Source: Prinia subflava (taxonomy: Eukaryota; Chordata; Aves; Passeriformes; Cisticolidae). From it: a stretch of 64,000 nucleotides of DNA. Of this stretch, positions 46,593 to 59,496 are shown one piece after another. The translations under genes were made by a program, and so were the position numbers. The notes under the pieces were generated by a model. The model searched no databases. It was given only the letters and a program-made list of their open reading frames with translations, and was not told the origin of the DNA. Within the stretch, counting starts at the first letter, position 1. Every line of letters begins with the position of its first letter. The DNA lies in the NCBI RefSeq assembly GCF_021018805.1, contig NC_086254.1:4141001-4205000 (forward strand), given 5' to 3'.

Positions 46593-48000
46593 GTGTTGTT
46601 CTGTGCTGTGAGATCTGAGCCTGGCAAAGGTGCTTGATGCTGAATTCTTTTGCTGTGTTGATTATCTGTGTGTGTCCTTCCCCAGATCCCACTATGCTGC
46701 TCTTAAACTGAATAACCAGCATTGTCCTGCAGTGATTTGCTTCCTATCATCGATTTCTTATGTATTGAGCAGCAATAGGAATTCTGTGAGCACCTGGAAA
46801 GCAGAGTTAGCCATGGCAGTCAGTACAGAAGATGCTGGTGGCTGCAGGGGAGGCAGGCAGAGCAGAGAAATGTGCTGGTGAAATGAATAAATTGTGGAGG
46901 AGAGCAGAGATGTCCTGGAAGCATCTGGGTGTCAATGTGCAGCTTGGGCTGCTAAAGCAGCAGCCTGTCTGTACAACTCCAGGATGCTCCTTCCCTCCTC
47001 CCCCTTAATTTATTTAATTACTGGTGTATCTCATGGGCTCTGCTGTGGAAGCAGGATGCAGTCCCACGAGATCAGCTGTTGCTTGCACTTGGTTCCTGTT
47101 CCTTAGGGTGACAGATTGGTCTGTGTGAGAGCTGGCTTGCCTGGCTGCTCCAGAGCCTTTGCTGCAGGCTGGGCTTACCAGGTTTAAAAACCAGCCCTTA
47201 CACTAAAACCAGAGGGCAGGTGCCTTGAGCTGTTGCTGTTCACACAAATCTGTGCATGAGCTCATTGCTTTGAGTTCTGCTTTCAGTTCTGTTTCTCTTC
47301 TATTCCCTTTTCTTTCTCTGTGCCACAGAGGTGCTTTCCATAGGCTTCTTGCTGGTGCCCCAGTCCTGCTGTGCAGCAAAGTCACCTGAAGGCTTTGAAA
47401 CTGGCTTAGAGACAGGTTTGATTTGAGTGCCTGGTTCTGCTCCCAAGAGATCAGTGGGGATCTGACCATTGTGGAAATATTAGACTTAGCCCTTGCATTC
47501 TGAGAGGCTGTTCAGGTCCTCTTGATTCCTTCATTTTCAGTTTGTTTATCACAGCAAACAGTAATACATGGGTCTGTATCATCTTCTGTGGCAATTCTGA
47601 GGTTTGTTACAGATTGCAGCAGAAGATGGCTCACCTGTGACCAATCCCTTTCCCTTAGAACAACTGAAAACCTTCTTTTTCTTTAACCTGCCATTTACCT
47701 TGCTATGGTACAGATGTTTGGAAAAACATTATTGCAATGAAGGCCCTAAATATTAAAGCCTCCCTGCTTCTGAGGCAGTTATTTTGCTCATTAATCAACA
47801 GAGCCTGGCTACTGCCTTACTTGTTAGTGTTTTGCAAATAATCTAAGTCTTTCAACTTTCATATAATCTGACATTCTCAGTTATTTTTTGAAGCACCCCC
47901 TCACTGTTTAAATCCACCTCCAGCAAGCTGTGCTCCCTTCCACGACTGCCTCCTCTCCTGGGAATCACGCTGCCCAGGAGAGTGACAGCAAACCATGGCA

Positions 48001-48031
48001 CCTCTTCCTCCTCTTCCTCCTCCTCCTCTCC
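48001..48031. repeat. CCT/TTCCTC pyrimidine repeat
   Basis: Interrupted CCTCTTCCTCCTC units form a pure pyrimidine tract on the + strand for 31 bases. Confidence 0.85.
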
Positions 48032-51000
48032 CCTGCTCATGTTCAGCCCCAGGAGCCTGCTCCCTCCATGCACAGGTCCTGCTCTGACCCTACATGGGAT
48101 CCTCCTGTGGGAGCTGATGTTGTCTGTGCCCCCCTCAAGCTGGAGCCCCAAGTGCTGTTACAGGTGCTGGCTGGGAGGCTGCATTTCCATGGATTTATGG
48201 GGATCAGCTTTCTCTGTGCAGCAGGTTGCATTTGGGGTATTTCCTGCCCTCTTGATGGTGACTGGAAGAGGGGTTGGGCTAGGCAGGCTCTGAGGTCTGA
48301 GTTGGTGTTGGCTGAGGGCAGCTTTAGAAATGGGATTTTGTTCTCCTCCGACTCCTAACCGAGTAGGGGTCCCCATGCTGTCCAGGCTGTGTGTGCATAT
48401 TAACATGCCCAAATCCTTCACACTGCTTTCCCTAGGGTCACTTGGACGTGAGGCACCCAGTGAGGCTGGTGGGGACACAGCAGGACTGGAGCTGGGCTCT
48501 CTGCCCACACCAACCTCCTCCATCCTCCCATCCCTCACTGCCACAGCAGCAGGAGCTGGGATCAGGCTGGAACAGTGGCCAGGGTCCTTCCCCCACAGGG
48601 TTTTGTGTCCCATCTCTCAAGGGCAAATGGGATTTGTTACAATCTGAGCTCAGGTCGTTGCCAGAGTCGGTGTGGAGTTGGGTGCTGGGATGTGCTGGTT
48701 TGTGGTCACTTTGGGCTCTTGCAGAGATGGTGAGTCACAGCACCTGGCACCACTGAAAGCAAAAACTCTGGGATATGTGGGCTGAGTGCCTCTCATTGCC
48801 TGCTCCTCGTGCTTTCCCAGCTGTAATTTGCAAAATAAAAGCAGCTCTGATGCTCATACACTGATAAACAGCTTTAAAAGATTAAAGCAGAAGTGAATAT
48901 AGTCCAGCATCAGGAGCTGATGCCTACAAGTCTCGCTGAATCTCTGCTATGAAACAATAAAACACAGCAGCCAAACCTGCCTTACCAAAGTCATTTATAG
49001 CCAGGGCTTGAGTACAAAGGAGCAACTCCTTTGAGTACAACTCCTCTTCAGTCCTTTGGTGTTGTCCCCACCAAAGACGTGGTTAAAATGTGCCAACAGA
49101 GCTGCACTCAGGTAATGCTCTGGCAGGGCTCCTGTTTCACCTGCATTATCTGGATTGTTTGATGTTAATATCACTCTCATTTAGATAGACTTGGCATTCC
49201 TCAGTGTTTTCTTGTTACAGAAATTTCCTTAAGTAGAAACTTTTTTCTTCAGAGTAATTTTTGGTTGATTATTGCTTATATATGCAATTAGTGTAATTGC
49301 GTCTGATTATGCAAATGTATTTAACCATATAATTAGAACGTGGAGGGATGAAAGATAATGCAGTTGGGAAATCTTTTGTAAAACTTTACAGGCTCAAGAC
49401 TGTGCAAGGTGGTTGTTGTCTCTTGAATTGTAGATTGGTAGACTGGAGATCTTGGTTCAGCATCCTGGCTAGTTTCAAAACATATTTTAAATATGGTATT
49501 AATTGCTCTTAAAAGTGGTTACATGGCCTTCATAGTGTGTAGCTTCTGTTTTTCACAGGAGATCACTGCTGAGCTCAGCCTGTGTCTCATATGTGCGTCT
49601 GTACTTTACATCCATGGAAGCATCAGTCCATCAGATGGAAACCCCAGATTCTGCCTTCAGAGGGAGCCTCTTGGGGAGAAGAGAGGAGGGCAGGACAAGC
49701 ACAGAGTTGTTCACCTTGGGGTGCTTGTTGTCTGTAGCTCAGGGGCAGAACTGGCCCCAAAATCCCTTTGGAAGGCACCCTGCCTTGAAAAGGACTGAGG
49801 AGGAGAAGGAGGTAGAACACTGCATTTTCCAGACTGGTCTGGAGATGTTTGTTGTCATTTAAGAGGTCTGGCAGGAGCAGGGGTCTGAACCTACTTTTCA
49901 GATTTCTCACACAGTGCTTGAATTGCAGAAGTTGCTGTTCTTATTCCCTGGTTCCTCTTAAAGCTGTGCAAGGAGCTTCACACAGGTCATCAAAGCACCT
50001 TGCTTTAGATGTGATTTCAGCTGTGGCACAACAGCCAGGCTCACTGCCAGGAGCTGTGGAGAGAAGAGTGACTGGATGATTACAGCAGGATTGAGTGATT
50101 TCTCAGCAAGATGTGCTTGTCTGTGCCCTGAAACAAGAGCCTTGTGAGCCCCAGGACAAAGCAAACATATGGGGTGTGTGCAAAAAGCACCAACAGTATG
50201 TTCTTATTTATCATTTAGGTTGTGTTAATGTCTTCTGCTTCCAATCAGAAATTAGTACCCAAAGTGATTACTGCCCCTTCCCAGGGAGGACACAGTCCAA
50301 ATGAGCAGTCTGGAGTACACCTGCCTTCATTATCCCTGCAAAGACTGAAGAGATTTGCTTCTTTTTAGCTTCACAGACCTGCAACTTCTTATTGTCCTTT
50401 GCCTCTTGGTTTGGGCTGCCTTTTGGCCAGTGATGTCTGAAACAGGTTTTCACAGATGCAAATAGGCTCATTTGCATTTCTGAGGCCTGATTCCTGGCAG
50501 GAGCAGTGTGAGTGGAGATGGGCAGGAGGCAATCTCACCCTCAGGTGCCCTGCTTGGTGTGCCAGGGTGGGCAGAGCTGAACTGTGGGCCAGCATGGTCT
50601 GAATTTAATTACTGCAGGAAAAATGACCCCTCTAGCTGCTCTCCCACCACAGCAGTGAGACCCATAAATGGCTGGTGCATTATAGGTGAAGTTCCATGTG
50701 TTGCAAACTGCTTGTGGGGTTTGTGGCAGCTCAGATGTTGCTCCAGTGCATGGCTGTGGGACCCAAGTCCCCCTCAAACTTCTCCAGACTAAAGGTATTG
50801 CAGTGAGCTGGCTGGCCTTGGGGCAGGTGCCTCCCACATGTATAAAAAGTTGATGAGGTCAGGGTGGGGAGTGTGGAATTATCTCCCTCCTATCAGGGTA
50901 GCAGTGTTTGGGGAAGTGCTGCAGAACTGGGAGCACAGGAGACACTCCAGGGTGGAAATCCTCCTAGTCTGTGTTGCTTGGTGTGAGGAGACAGCTTTGG

Positions 51001-54000
51001 CTCTGGAAGGGACTTGCTGACCTGATATTTCTAAAATGTCATTTGAGGAGCTGTCCAGGGACTTGGCAGCCCAGCCCAGGACATGCTGCTCCTCTCCTTA
51101 AAGGGAGGTTCTGCTGCTGTTGGCAGCAGTCAGAGCAGATCCTTCATCGTGGCCGTGCTGCTGGGGGCAATGTCTGAACAAACACACGCAAGCCAGGGCT
51201 GGGTGTGCTGCCAGCTCTGCCCCAGGCAGGAGGGAGTTCCTGGAGGGGGTCTCACCTGAGCTGGTGGATGCTGGTGATGGGGATGACATCCCCTCTGCAC
51301 ACAGCCAGTCCTGCTACATGGATCATTGCACTGACTGGAAAACCTGGCCTCATTCCTGACCTTGCAGGTGTACAGTAAAGCACTGAGTACAGCTGCTGTG
51401 ATCTTTGGGACCTCTCTGTGACAGTGCCTGAGGGTCTTGTGTGGTTCAGAGGTACCTGAAGGACGTGCCTGCAGGGAGGTCTCAGTGTGCCAGCCCTGGT
51501 GCCAGCCAGGAGCATTTGAAGCCTCTGAGTGAGCAGCAGAGTCGCTGCCTGAACCCTTTCTGTGCAAATGCTCATTGCAGTTATTGCTCACTGGGATTCT
51601 TTTACTGCAGGGGCCCTTGGGGCCTCAGCACAGGGCAGGTGTGTTCTCAGGGACACGAAGAAACAGCGTCATTCCCCTTCACCTGGAACTGCAACAAAGC
51701 CGTAAAGTCACTTTCCTACAGCCTGCAGCAAATTTGGGAAATGAAGCTGGGTTTGCTGTGGCTAGGGCCTTTTAGCCTCCCCATCCTTTCTGATAGGAAC
51801 ATTTCTAGTCAGCCAAGAGGACAGACCAGGCTGTAAACTGGATTTACAGTTTTTTATTTTTCAGACAATGCTTTGGAATACTTTATTGAGCAGCAAAACG
51901 AATTGCATCTGCTCATCTCCCACTCCCACATAAAATACAGAGAGGTTTTCTCCAGGATCATATTCCTTTCAAAAGGGTTTTTTGTACCATTCTCTGCTCA
52001 GTGCCAGTCTGGGAAACATGTGCAGCCATTTGATAAATACATTGTGAAAATCATGGTTGAAGTGGCAGTCTGCCTGCAGCAGAGGAATAGCTACAGGGGA
52101 AAATGGTAAATAAGATATCTGTAAGTAAATTAATTTTGCTCATATAAGCTTGTTTGCAGCTTTGGTTCGTGTCTGCAGCATTTTGCTCTGCTCTAGAGCA
52201 GGTGTTCAGTGTTCTGGGGAATCAGAGGAACAGCAAAGCTGCGCAGGAGCTGGGAGATGGTGGTGGCAGAATTTCTGTTTTGCTGGGATTTCCATCACAG
52301 CAAGGTATGGTTGTGCCGCAGCCTGAAAAATTGCAAATCCACTATTGATTTATCCTTGCAGAAATTAATAGTTGTGTTTTGTACTGAGTTTATACACAGT
52401 GGGCTGTGCATAACTGATTTGCTTATTCAGAAATCTTTGGTTTCCAATACAGTTTTGGAGGATTTATCAGTGAAAAGGAATCCTTCAAAAGAGCAGAACT
52501 TGAAAAAAAGCCCAGCTCTACAGATGAACAATTATTTTCTTTAAAGTCTTGCTAGATTTTTTAGCCTGCTTTTAGCAGCACTGTATTATTTGTTTCAACA
52601 GTGTATAGGTCTGTTTGTTTTGATTGGATGGACTGATTTATGGGGTTTATCTTTAGTTTATCTAGTTCAGTTGTCAGTTAGCTGAAGATTTATTTTGCAG
52701 CCTGTGCTGTGGGTTAGAACTGAGCAAGTTTGCTTCAGCTTTTGAGGGGAAGAACCCCTGGGTGCCTGGTCTGGGTGGTGAGGAGCTGCTCAGGTGACTG
52801 ATTTAAGCATCACTCTTTGCTGGCTGCTCTTCCCAGTGCTCCTGGCCTGTTTTTTCCTGCTGGCTGAGCAGCACGAGGCTCACAAATGTTCAGTCCAGGT
52901 GGGTGGTTTGTGGGCTTTCACACCCAGCCACACAGCAACATGGGCAGATTCTTCCTTCCCTTGGCTCCCACATATGGGGAAAACCTCATGGAGAGAGGAG
53001 GGAAGAAGGTTTAGGAGCTGCAGACTTCAGTAGCAGATTCATTTTCCTCTTGGTGCTGCCTAGGAGTGAGGTGAGCTGTGGCTGTCCAGGGGCTAAAGCT
53101 GCATCAAGGAAAGGTCTTGGGTTTTTTTCTCTATAGGCAGAAGAAACAACTTTTAGTGCAGGGTAGCCTTGGAGGTTTCCTCCTATCCCATGGGCAAGCT
53201 GGGTTAAATGGTGGAAGCCTTTTTGCTCCCTCCTTGCCTTCATTTAGAATGATTTCTGCGATGTACCAGCCTGCCAGGAGAGCTGCAGCCCAGCTCTGGC
53301 AGAGGCTGCTGGCAGCAGGGATGTGCCTGGGGCTTTCCTGGCCGTGCAGAGCAGCCCTGGGGAGCCCAGATCCACAGGCAGGGCTGGAGATTGTGCTTCC
53401 CTGGGGCTGAGGAGATGACCCTCCCCTAGAGCCAAGCATGCAGGCATCCCGTGTGTGTCACTGGGAAATGTGCTGCTCCCCAGGCTCCGCAGTGCAGGGA
53501 AAGCCTCTGCAGAGGAAGTGGGGTGACTGCAGGCTTGCAGTTGCCCTGACCTGATGCTCCTTGTTTAGCTCAGAAGCTTTCCAGACCTCACAAAAGCATT
53601 CTGCAGACAGCAAATCCTTGGAGGGCTTCCCCCCAAATCGGTTTGGAAGGGTCACTGTTGGCTTGCTGCTTTGCAGCCTGGGTTTGGGGGTTTGGAGAGC
53701 AGGGAGGTCTGGCAGAGGGGAAGCTCGTGCCCCAGGTTTGTGGGGCCATGTGCAGTGAGTGCTGGACTGAACCCCACACCCCTTCCCTCACTGCTGACAG
53801 CCACCCCCAGTGCCTGCACCCTGGCTCCAAAGGGGATTTGTGCTTTGGGATTGATGTGTTTAAATATAGTTTTAATAGAAGCTTTTAAAGCTGATCTCAC
53901 CATTTCATTACTGTTTTGAGTGAGTGACACTTCTGTCAATTTGTTTCAAGCAAGCCTGCAGAAAAGACAGGAGGGAGAAAGGAGGTGAATAGTGGGATGT

Positions 54001-55415
54001 GGAGAGGAAAATCTTAGCTTTGGATATTCCCTTTCTGTGACACCGAGTGCCCAGCATGTATCCCTGATTGGCACATGACCTAGGGTGAAGCCTCCAGTCG
54101 AGATCTTAATCTGGTTTTCTCATTGATATAAAAGATTGCTTGAACTTGGCTGCCATGGGGGCACTCAGGAGGTCATCCCTGTGCAGCAGAGCTCGCTGTA
54201 GTGTGTTTAACTGAGCACTGCTGGGCAGCTCTGAGCCCAGCTCCACCTGTGCTGCTTGGCAAGGGCTGTGTGTGTTCCCAGGCTGACGCTGGATGGGGCT
54301 CTTCAGACTCGCTGACCCCCACCCTATCCTCATGTAAATGAAATGGAGATGCAAGTGTCACCTGGCTTGCTGGGGTTTTATGCATAACCTGCTTTGAATA
54401 CAGAGAACCACAGGTTGCAATATTTCAGGGTTAAGGCTGCTCTGGAATTCACTGGATGCAGGCCAGGATGCTGTGAGTGAAGTTCAGTACTCCCCACTAT
54501 CCCCAGAAGCTGGGCAGAGGGATGAAATGATGCAGTGCTGCATCTTCAGAGGTGATTAAGTGTTGACAGCCATGTGCTGCAGAGGATCATTTCCTGCTCT
54601 GCACTGTGCTGGGAAGACTGAAATCTGTTTTAAATTGAGACTGAAATTAGCATCCAGGAAACAGCGATTTTATGCAGCAGTTTTAGCTTTGTATTGCACT
54701 TTTGTGTTCTGTAGGTCTTTTCCTGAGGAAAAGCTGATTCCCACCACTCTTTAATCATTAAGCATTGTTGATTTGCAACTCACTATAGCTTTTATACATG
54801 GTGGGCAGCAAGATTAACATATGCATGCACACAGACTGCAACTATGTAGGGCCAGGGGTGACCCTGGAACCCGATTTGCTTTTAAATTCTACTTTTGCTT
54901 ACCATGTTGCAATGTGGAAGTCACCAGGCTTGGCCATTCTGTGACACTCTCTAATGTCCCACAGGGCAGCAGAGAGACTACGGGGGAGCCCTAAATGGCT
55001 GTGGAGTTGTTGTTGTGCCTGTTGGGTTTGAGTACACGCCAGAAGCTCTTGTATCCTATAAATAAGAATTCAAGAGGTCAGAAGTTCGACCCTTGGCCCT
55101 CAGCTGTTGGGATGCTGCTCCCAGTATTATGAGCTCTGGTTGTCTGTAGGTCTGGCTACAGAAGGAGAAGTTCTCTTTAGCTGTGTCACTTGTTACACAT
55201 CAGATAAAATCTCATTTTTATCTCTTTCCTGTCTAGCTCAGTGCCTGGGTTTGCCTTTCAGTCTGTGTGTTTGTACCTTGTTTACAGCCTGCCAGTGTTT
55301 TGCCTTCACTTTCTTGCATGCTGGAAGAAGCCAGGGATGACTGTTTGATTATATTTGTGTTGTGTGGACATTATTATTCAGTTTACCTCTGTTTGTGATT
55401 CCTCTCAGGTATTTC

Positions 55416-55463
55416 ATGGAGCCTTTGAGCACTAACATCACTGCTCTCTGCGTGACCATCTGA
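55416..55463 (+). promoter_or_regulatory. CAMKK1: Upstream ORF in CAMKK1 leader (15 codons)
   Basis: An ATG followed by G (ttcATGG) opens a 15-codon frame ending in TGA at 55461-55463, 23 bases before the CAMKK1 start. If the leader is spliced as inferred, ribosomes meet this ATG first. The predicted effect is reduced CAMKK1 translation, through initiation there or reinitiation downstream. Confidence 0.5.
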
Positions 55464-55486
55464 GACCAAACAAGCTGGACACAGCC

Positions 55487-55927
55487 ATGGGGGACTCTCC
55501 AGCAAATGTCATGGATGGAGGCATGGACACACAGACTGACCTGGTGGAGAGGGTGGCAGCTATAGAGGTGTCTGTTGTCACAGACAAAAGTGACCAAAAT
55601 GGTGAAGACAACCCTGAAGAAAATGACACGGTCTTTGCTGATAACATAAAGGACATCCAAAGAAATGGAGTCAGCAGTGACGTGGGAATCAGTGAATTTC
55701 TGCCTTCCCAACAGTCAGAAGATGCTCACTTGAGGCATCTTCCCAAGAAACCTCTAACTAGACCTGGTCTATCAAGTAGGAAGCTGTCCCTTCAGGAGAG
55801 ATCATCAGGAGGTTATTTAGCTTCTAGCAACACTCCAGGTTCTGGTCCTTATGCCACAGGGCCATCACCACGTATAATGAGGAGACCAACGATAGAGTCC
55901 AATCGGGTCTCCATATCTGACTCTGAG
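55487..55927 (+). CDS. CAMKK1: Calcium/calmodulin-dependent protein kinase kinase 1, N-terminal coding exon (partial gene)
   Basis: CAMKK1 is a cytoplasmic and nuclear Ser/Thr kinase that, on Ca2+/calmodulin, phosphorylates the activation loops of CaMKI, CaMKIV and related kinases. This exon gives the 147-residue N-terminal regulatory region only. Conserved blocks are DLVERVAAIEV (18-28), SSRKLSLQER (96-105), GPYATGPSPRI (120-130) and RRPTIESNRVSISDSE (132-147). LVERVAAI is specific to CAMKK1 rather than CAMKK2. S101 (RKLS) and T135 (RRPT) fit PKA-type sites and align with human S74 and T108. The region between residues 30 and 85 is acidic, low in complexity and longer than in human as I recall it. 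The start has a strong context (gccATGG). The exon ends in phase 0 at GAG before GTAGGC. The kinase domain, the RP insert and the calmodulin-binding segment lie beyond the window. Confidence 0.93.
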
Positions 55928-58900
55928 GTAGGCATGTTCTCCCCTACAGCTGAGGTGTTGAGGGAAGGTAAGTCTTTCTCAGGTGCTAATGGGAGCCTTC
56001 AGTCTTCTGGAGTGGTAGATCTGAAAGCACTGTTATTTTTAAGGGAGGGGGGTTGTGGAAAAATCCCTGGAACCAGGGATTGTATTAGCTTGGAATTGGA
56101 GAGCTCTGCTGGGTGTAGCCCTGACCTTTTGGCTCCTTTAGCCCTCACCTACCTGGGATAGTCCTGCCAAGGGACCATGACCCCTGTGTCATGGTAGCAC
56201 ATGGGAAGTCTTTCAGGTTGTTCAAAGAAAGGGTTGTGGCCAAATGCCTTTCCTCTTGTGTCCCTGCTGTAGGTGCCCTTTGGGAATTAAGCAGTCACAG
56301 CAGCTTCGCTGATAGTATTTTATGGATTTAAACTTCTGGAGATTATGTATCTGCTATTGTGTTTTGCCGTAATTGAAGGCACGATTTAATTTTATAAAGA
56401 GCTTAAATGCCTGGCTCCTGTCAGGGTTTTCTTTTCTCTTTAAAGCATTTGTAACAGCAGTGATAAGGGAAGGCTGTGACCCTACTCTCCTTCAGAGGGG
56501 TGGCTGTGGGTGTTCTGCAGCTGCTCTCCTGGTCCCAGACCTGTCCTGGAGGAGCTGTGACGTGCTGTCAGTGGTTGAATGTCTTGATGGAAGTGGTGAT
56601 GGTTGCAATTCCCAGGCTGGATGTGCTGCAGTGCAGAGGGGCTGTTCAGACCACACTGCCCAGTGTCATGCCCTAGATGCCTGCAGCAATGCAGGGACCC
56701 AAATCACTGCAGTTCAGACTTCTGCCAGTGTGGGTCCAAGGGACCTGGAGCTTAGCATCTGTGTGACTTGGTGCTTCCCCTTTGAGGAGTGAGTGTTTTC
56801 CCTTGCACATCTGAGAAGATGGTGGTGCATATCAAATCAGCCCTTGTCCTCTGGAGAGTTGTGCAAGTCACATCAACTGTGGGATGGGTGGTGCATCCCC
56901 AGCTGACAGAGGATGCATGCAGAAGGTGCACTGCAGAGACTGCAGCTTCTCTGACAGCAGCCATATGCTTTAATAAGGGAGGCAAGGGGGGAAAGGAGCC
57001 AGTTCTTGGAAGCAGGACGTGACTTGAGTGCCAGCTCTCCCATCCTGCAGTGCTGTGACTGTGCCAGGAGTGAGGCTTTTTCTGAAATCTTTCAATATAA
57101 CTGCAGTCAAGTGTGACTGGCACATTCCCATCTGCAAGCAAATTCAAAGTACTCCATCCTCTTCCACAGCATCTGCATCCTGGGGAGCAAGGGTTACTGC
57201 CTGGGGGTGGGAAGTGCTTGGTTTGAAATGCAGATGTGGAGCTCTTGTGTCCCTGCTCTTGCAGCTGCCTTTTTCATGGTCACTTTGATGTCACTAAGAG
57301 AGCACGGCTGTGGTGCAGCAGAGCTGTGCTCGTTGGAAACCATCATTCATATTAACAGGGAATGGCTGTGGTAAGAGTGGGAAGGGAGCCTGGGCGAGCT
57401 GGGAACATTCTGAGGGTGCTTGCCCTCACAGAGGTGCTCTCAGGAGCTGCGCTGCTCCTTCCCAATTTACAGGGACAGTATCTATGTCCTATAAAGAGCA
57501 AAAGGATTCGGAAAATGCGTGCTTGCACACAGGGTAAAATTTGAGGCTGGGCACTGAATGGTGAGCAGTGTGTGACAGCAAGGTGAGTGTGCAGCCTCAC
57601 ACAGCCCAGCTCCAGTGCCCTGTGTCACCACTGCTCCTGCCAAGGGGCTCTTCAAGGGTTGTTGTGTTGGTGGCTGAGAGAGGCACTGCCAGTCCTGATC
57701 TGAGCTGTGCAGCTGACAGAGACAGCAGGGAGCTCTGAAAGAAATGGAGAGCAGATCTTTTGTTCTCTGTCAGGGATTCTCAAAGTTACCAGGGTCTCTA
57801 ATGTTGAGGCTTTTGGTCCTATTGGGGATAAAATCAGCCCTAAATGAGAGATACAGTCATGGTGCACTTGGCAGTAGCTGCTGCTGGGTGTCTGTTGGTC
57901 GCTCTGCTCTGCAGACCCTCAGTGAGCAGCGAGGCTGGTGGGTCACTGACAAGACCCAGCACTGCCCTGACCTGCCTGCAAATGGCTCCGTTGCACACCT
58001 TGTTCTAGGCAAGCTGCACATTTTTATTCCAGTCAGTGCCTCTCACCTGCCTAAGGCCATTTGGGAGTTGGTTCTTTCCCCTTGTTTTGGGTTTCTGGCA
58101 CCCTCAGTCAGTGCCTTTCAGCAGCAGAACATTGATTGCTCCCGCTCGTGGCCACTGCCCGGGTCAGTCACAGTCTGTGCAAAGCTGGAGATGGAGTTCA
58201 GGAGCACTCAGGCTTTATCAGTACCATGAGCAGGCAGTGTCTGTCAGGAGCAGGGATGGATGGCACAGCTGCATGTCACAATTTCCTGTTGTGCTGATAC
58301 CATCTCAGAGTGAGTGTGCTTCCCTCTCCAGCAGGATGGCAGCTCAGTGCCTGCCTGTCATTGATGCTGTATCCTGGACTGATCTGGAGAGATGAGCTGT
58401 GTGGGGATACAGCAGAGCTGAATGCCCTGCTTCCATTGATGAACTATGGAAGAACATTGTGTTCTCTTAGAGAGATACTGCTGAGCTTTTTAGTGCTGAT
58501 TTAATGTTTGTTCACAGGCTGAGAGGAAAAGTTCTGTTCAGGGATCAAGAGGGCCAAGAGCTGAAGCTGAACCTGTGAGGCTGAGGGAGGATTTATCAAG
58601 TGGCAGCAGCAGGCAGTGAATTGGAGTTGTCCTGTCACTGGGACCTATTCCACAGACACCTGCCTTCTGAGCACGGCTTTTGGATTTGATGTTTAGGCAG
58701 GTGGAAGCTCCTGGGCTGGCAGGGCTGCAGCAGGGCTGGGACTTGTTGTCTTGCACAAATACTATTCCCAGAGACACCAATCAGCCAACTGCCCTTGGAC
58801 AAAGAGTTGGCAGCTGCTGGCATCTTGCACCACTGCTGACAAGTCTGGGTCTGCAGTGTTAACTCTGCGAGAGAAGTAACGTGTTCTGCTCTCCCAACTG

Positions 58901-59472
58901 TTACTGTGTTCTTAATTAACCTTATCTGTCATTTCTCTATCAAAAAGATGATCTGTAATTTTAAAAGTTCCTTGTTTATTCCCCTCCTTTCGTAGATTAT
59001 TCATGGCCTATGGGCTGGAAGGTCCTCTCAGTGCTGCCTTCCCTGGCAGGAATGCCTGATGGGATTTCTGCTGCCTTGCTGCCTATCAGTGCTTTGCTCT
59101 GACAAGGGAATGGCTTTGCCTTTAGCTGTGGCACAGAAGTGATTAAGCTGAAGCTATTAAGGGTACATAAAGCTGCAGAGCTGAGGCACAGGCCCCAGAG
59201 TTTAGGCCCACTTTGCCTCTGTTGATGTGACATTCCCAGCTCCTGCTCGGTGCTGGCAGCAAGGCAAGAGGAGAGGATTTTCCAGAGGCTGCTAAAAGCA
59301 GCAGTTTCTGCTTTGCTGCCCAGATGATGCCCTGGTGTTTGTATGTGGCAGGGAAAGACTCTCTGAAGATGTTTGTACATGAGCATCTTGTCCCTGTGTG
59401 ACTGATGGAGCTTGTTCCATCTACAAGAGCAGGTCTTGGGCCTGTGAAAGAGGAGAGGTGCTGCATGTTGGA

Positions 59473-59496
59473 ATTTGAAAGTGCATTTGAAAGTGC
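59473..59496. repeat. Perfect tandem duplication of ATTTGAAAGTGC
   Basis: The 12-bp unit is present twice in direct succession (59473-59484 and 59485-59496). Confidence 0.9.

Larger units (their letters stand above)
18061..55408 (+). other. CAMKK1: CAMKK1 intron 1 (about 37 kb), no gene seen
   Basis: Between the CpG-island exon and the first coding exon I find no exon-like conserved coding block, no tRNA or recognisable small RNA gene, and no clear CR1 copy. The open frames of 60-155 codons on both strands lack recognisable domains. Items listed separately are short tandem repeats, low-complexity tracts and a long hairpin at 33.7 kb. Other transcripts nested here cannot be excluded without RNA data. 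Confidence 0.6.
55409..55927 (+). other. CAMKK1: CAMKK1 exon 2 (5' UTR end and first coding segment)
   Basis: The exon is predicted from a GATTCCTCTCAG acceptor ending at 55408 to a donor at 55928. The coding part is described under the CDS entry. The 78-base 5' UTR carries a short upstream open frame. The acceptor is inferred; an upstream extension of the exon cannot be excluded. Confidence 0.65.

Noticed and set aside
48158..48613. 151-codon minus-strand frame, and similar 100-155 codon frames in 18-55 kb
   Set aside because: They have no domains, no splice-consistent neighbours and typical lengths for chance frames in moderately GC-rich DNA.
55066..55100. Possible tRNA T-arm (GTTCGACCC) near 55085
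   Set aside because: No matching A box, acceptor stem or anticodon arm can be drawn around it.
55928..56161. Continuation of the CAMKK1 open frame past residue 147
   Set aside because: Homology to CAMKK1 stops exactly at a GT donor after SDSE. The rest is intron read-through.
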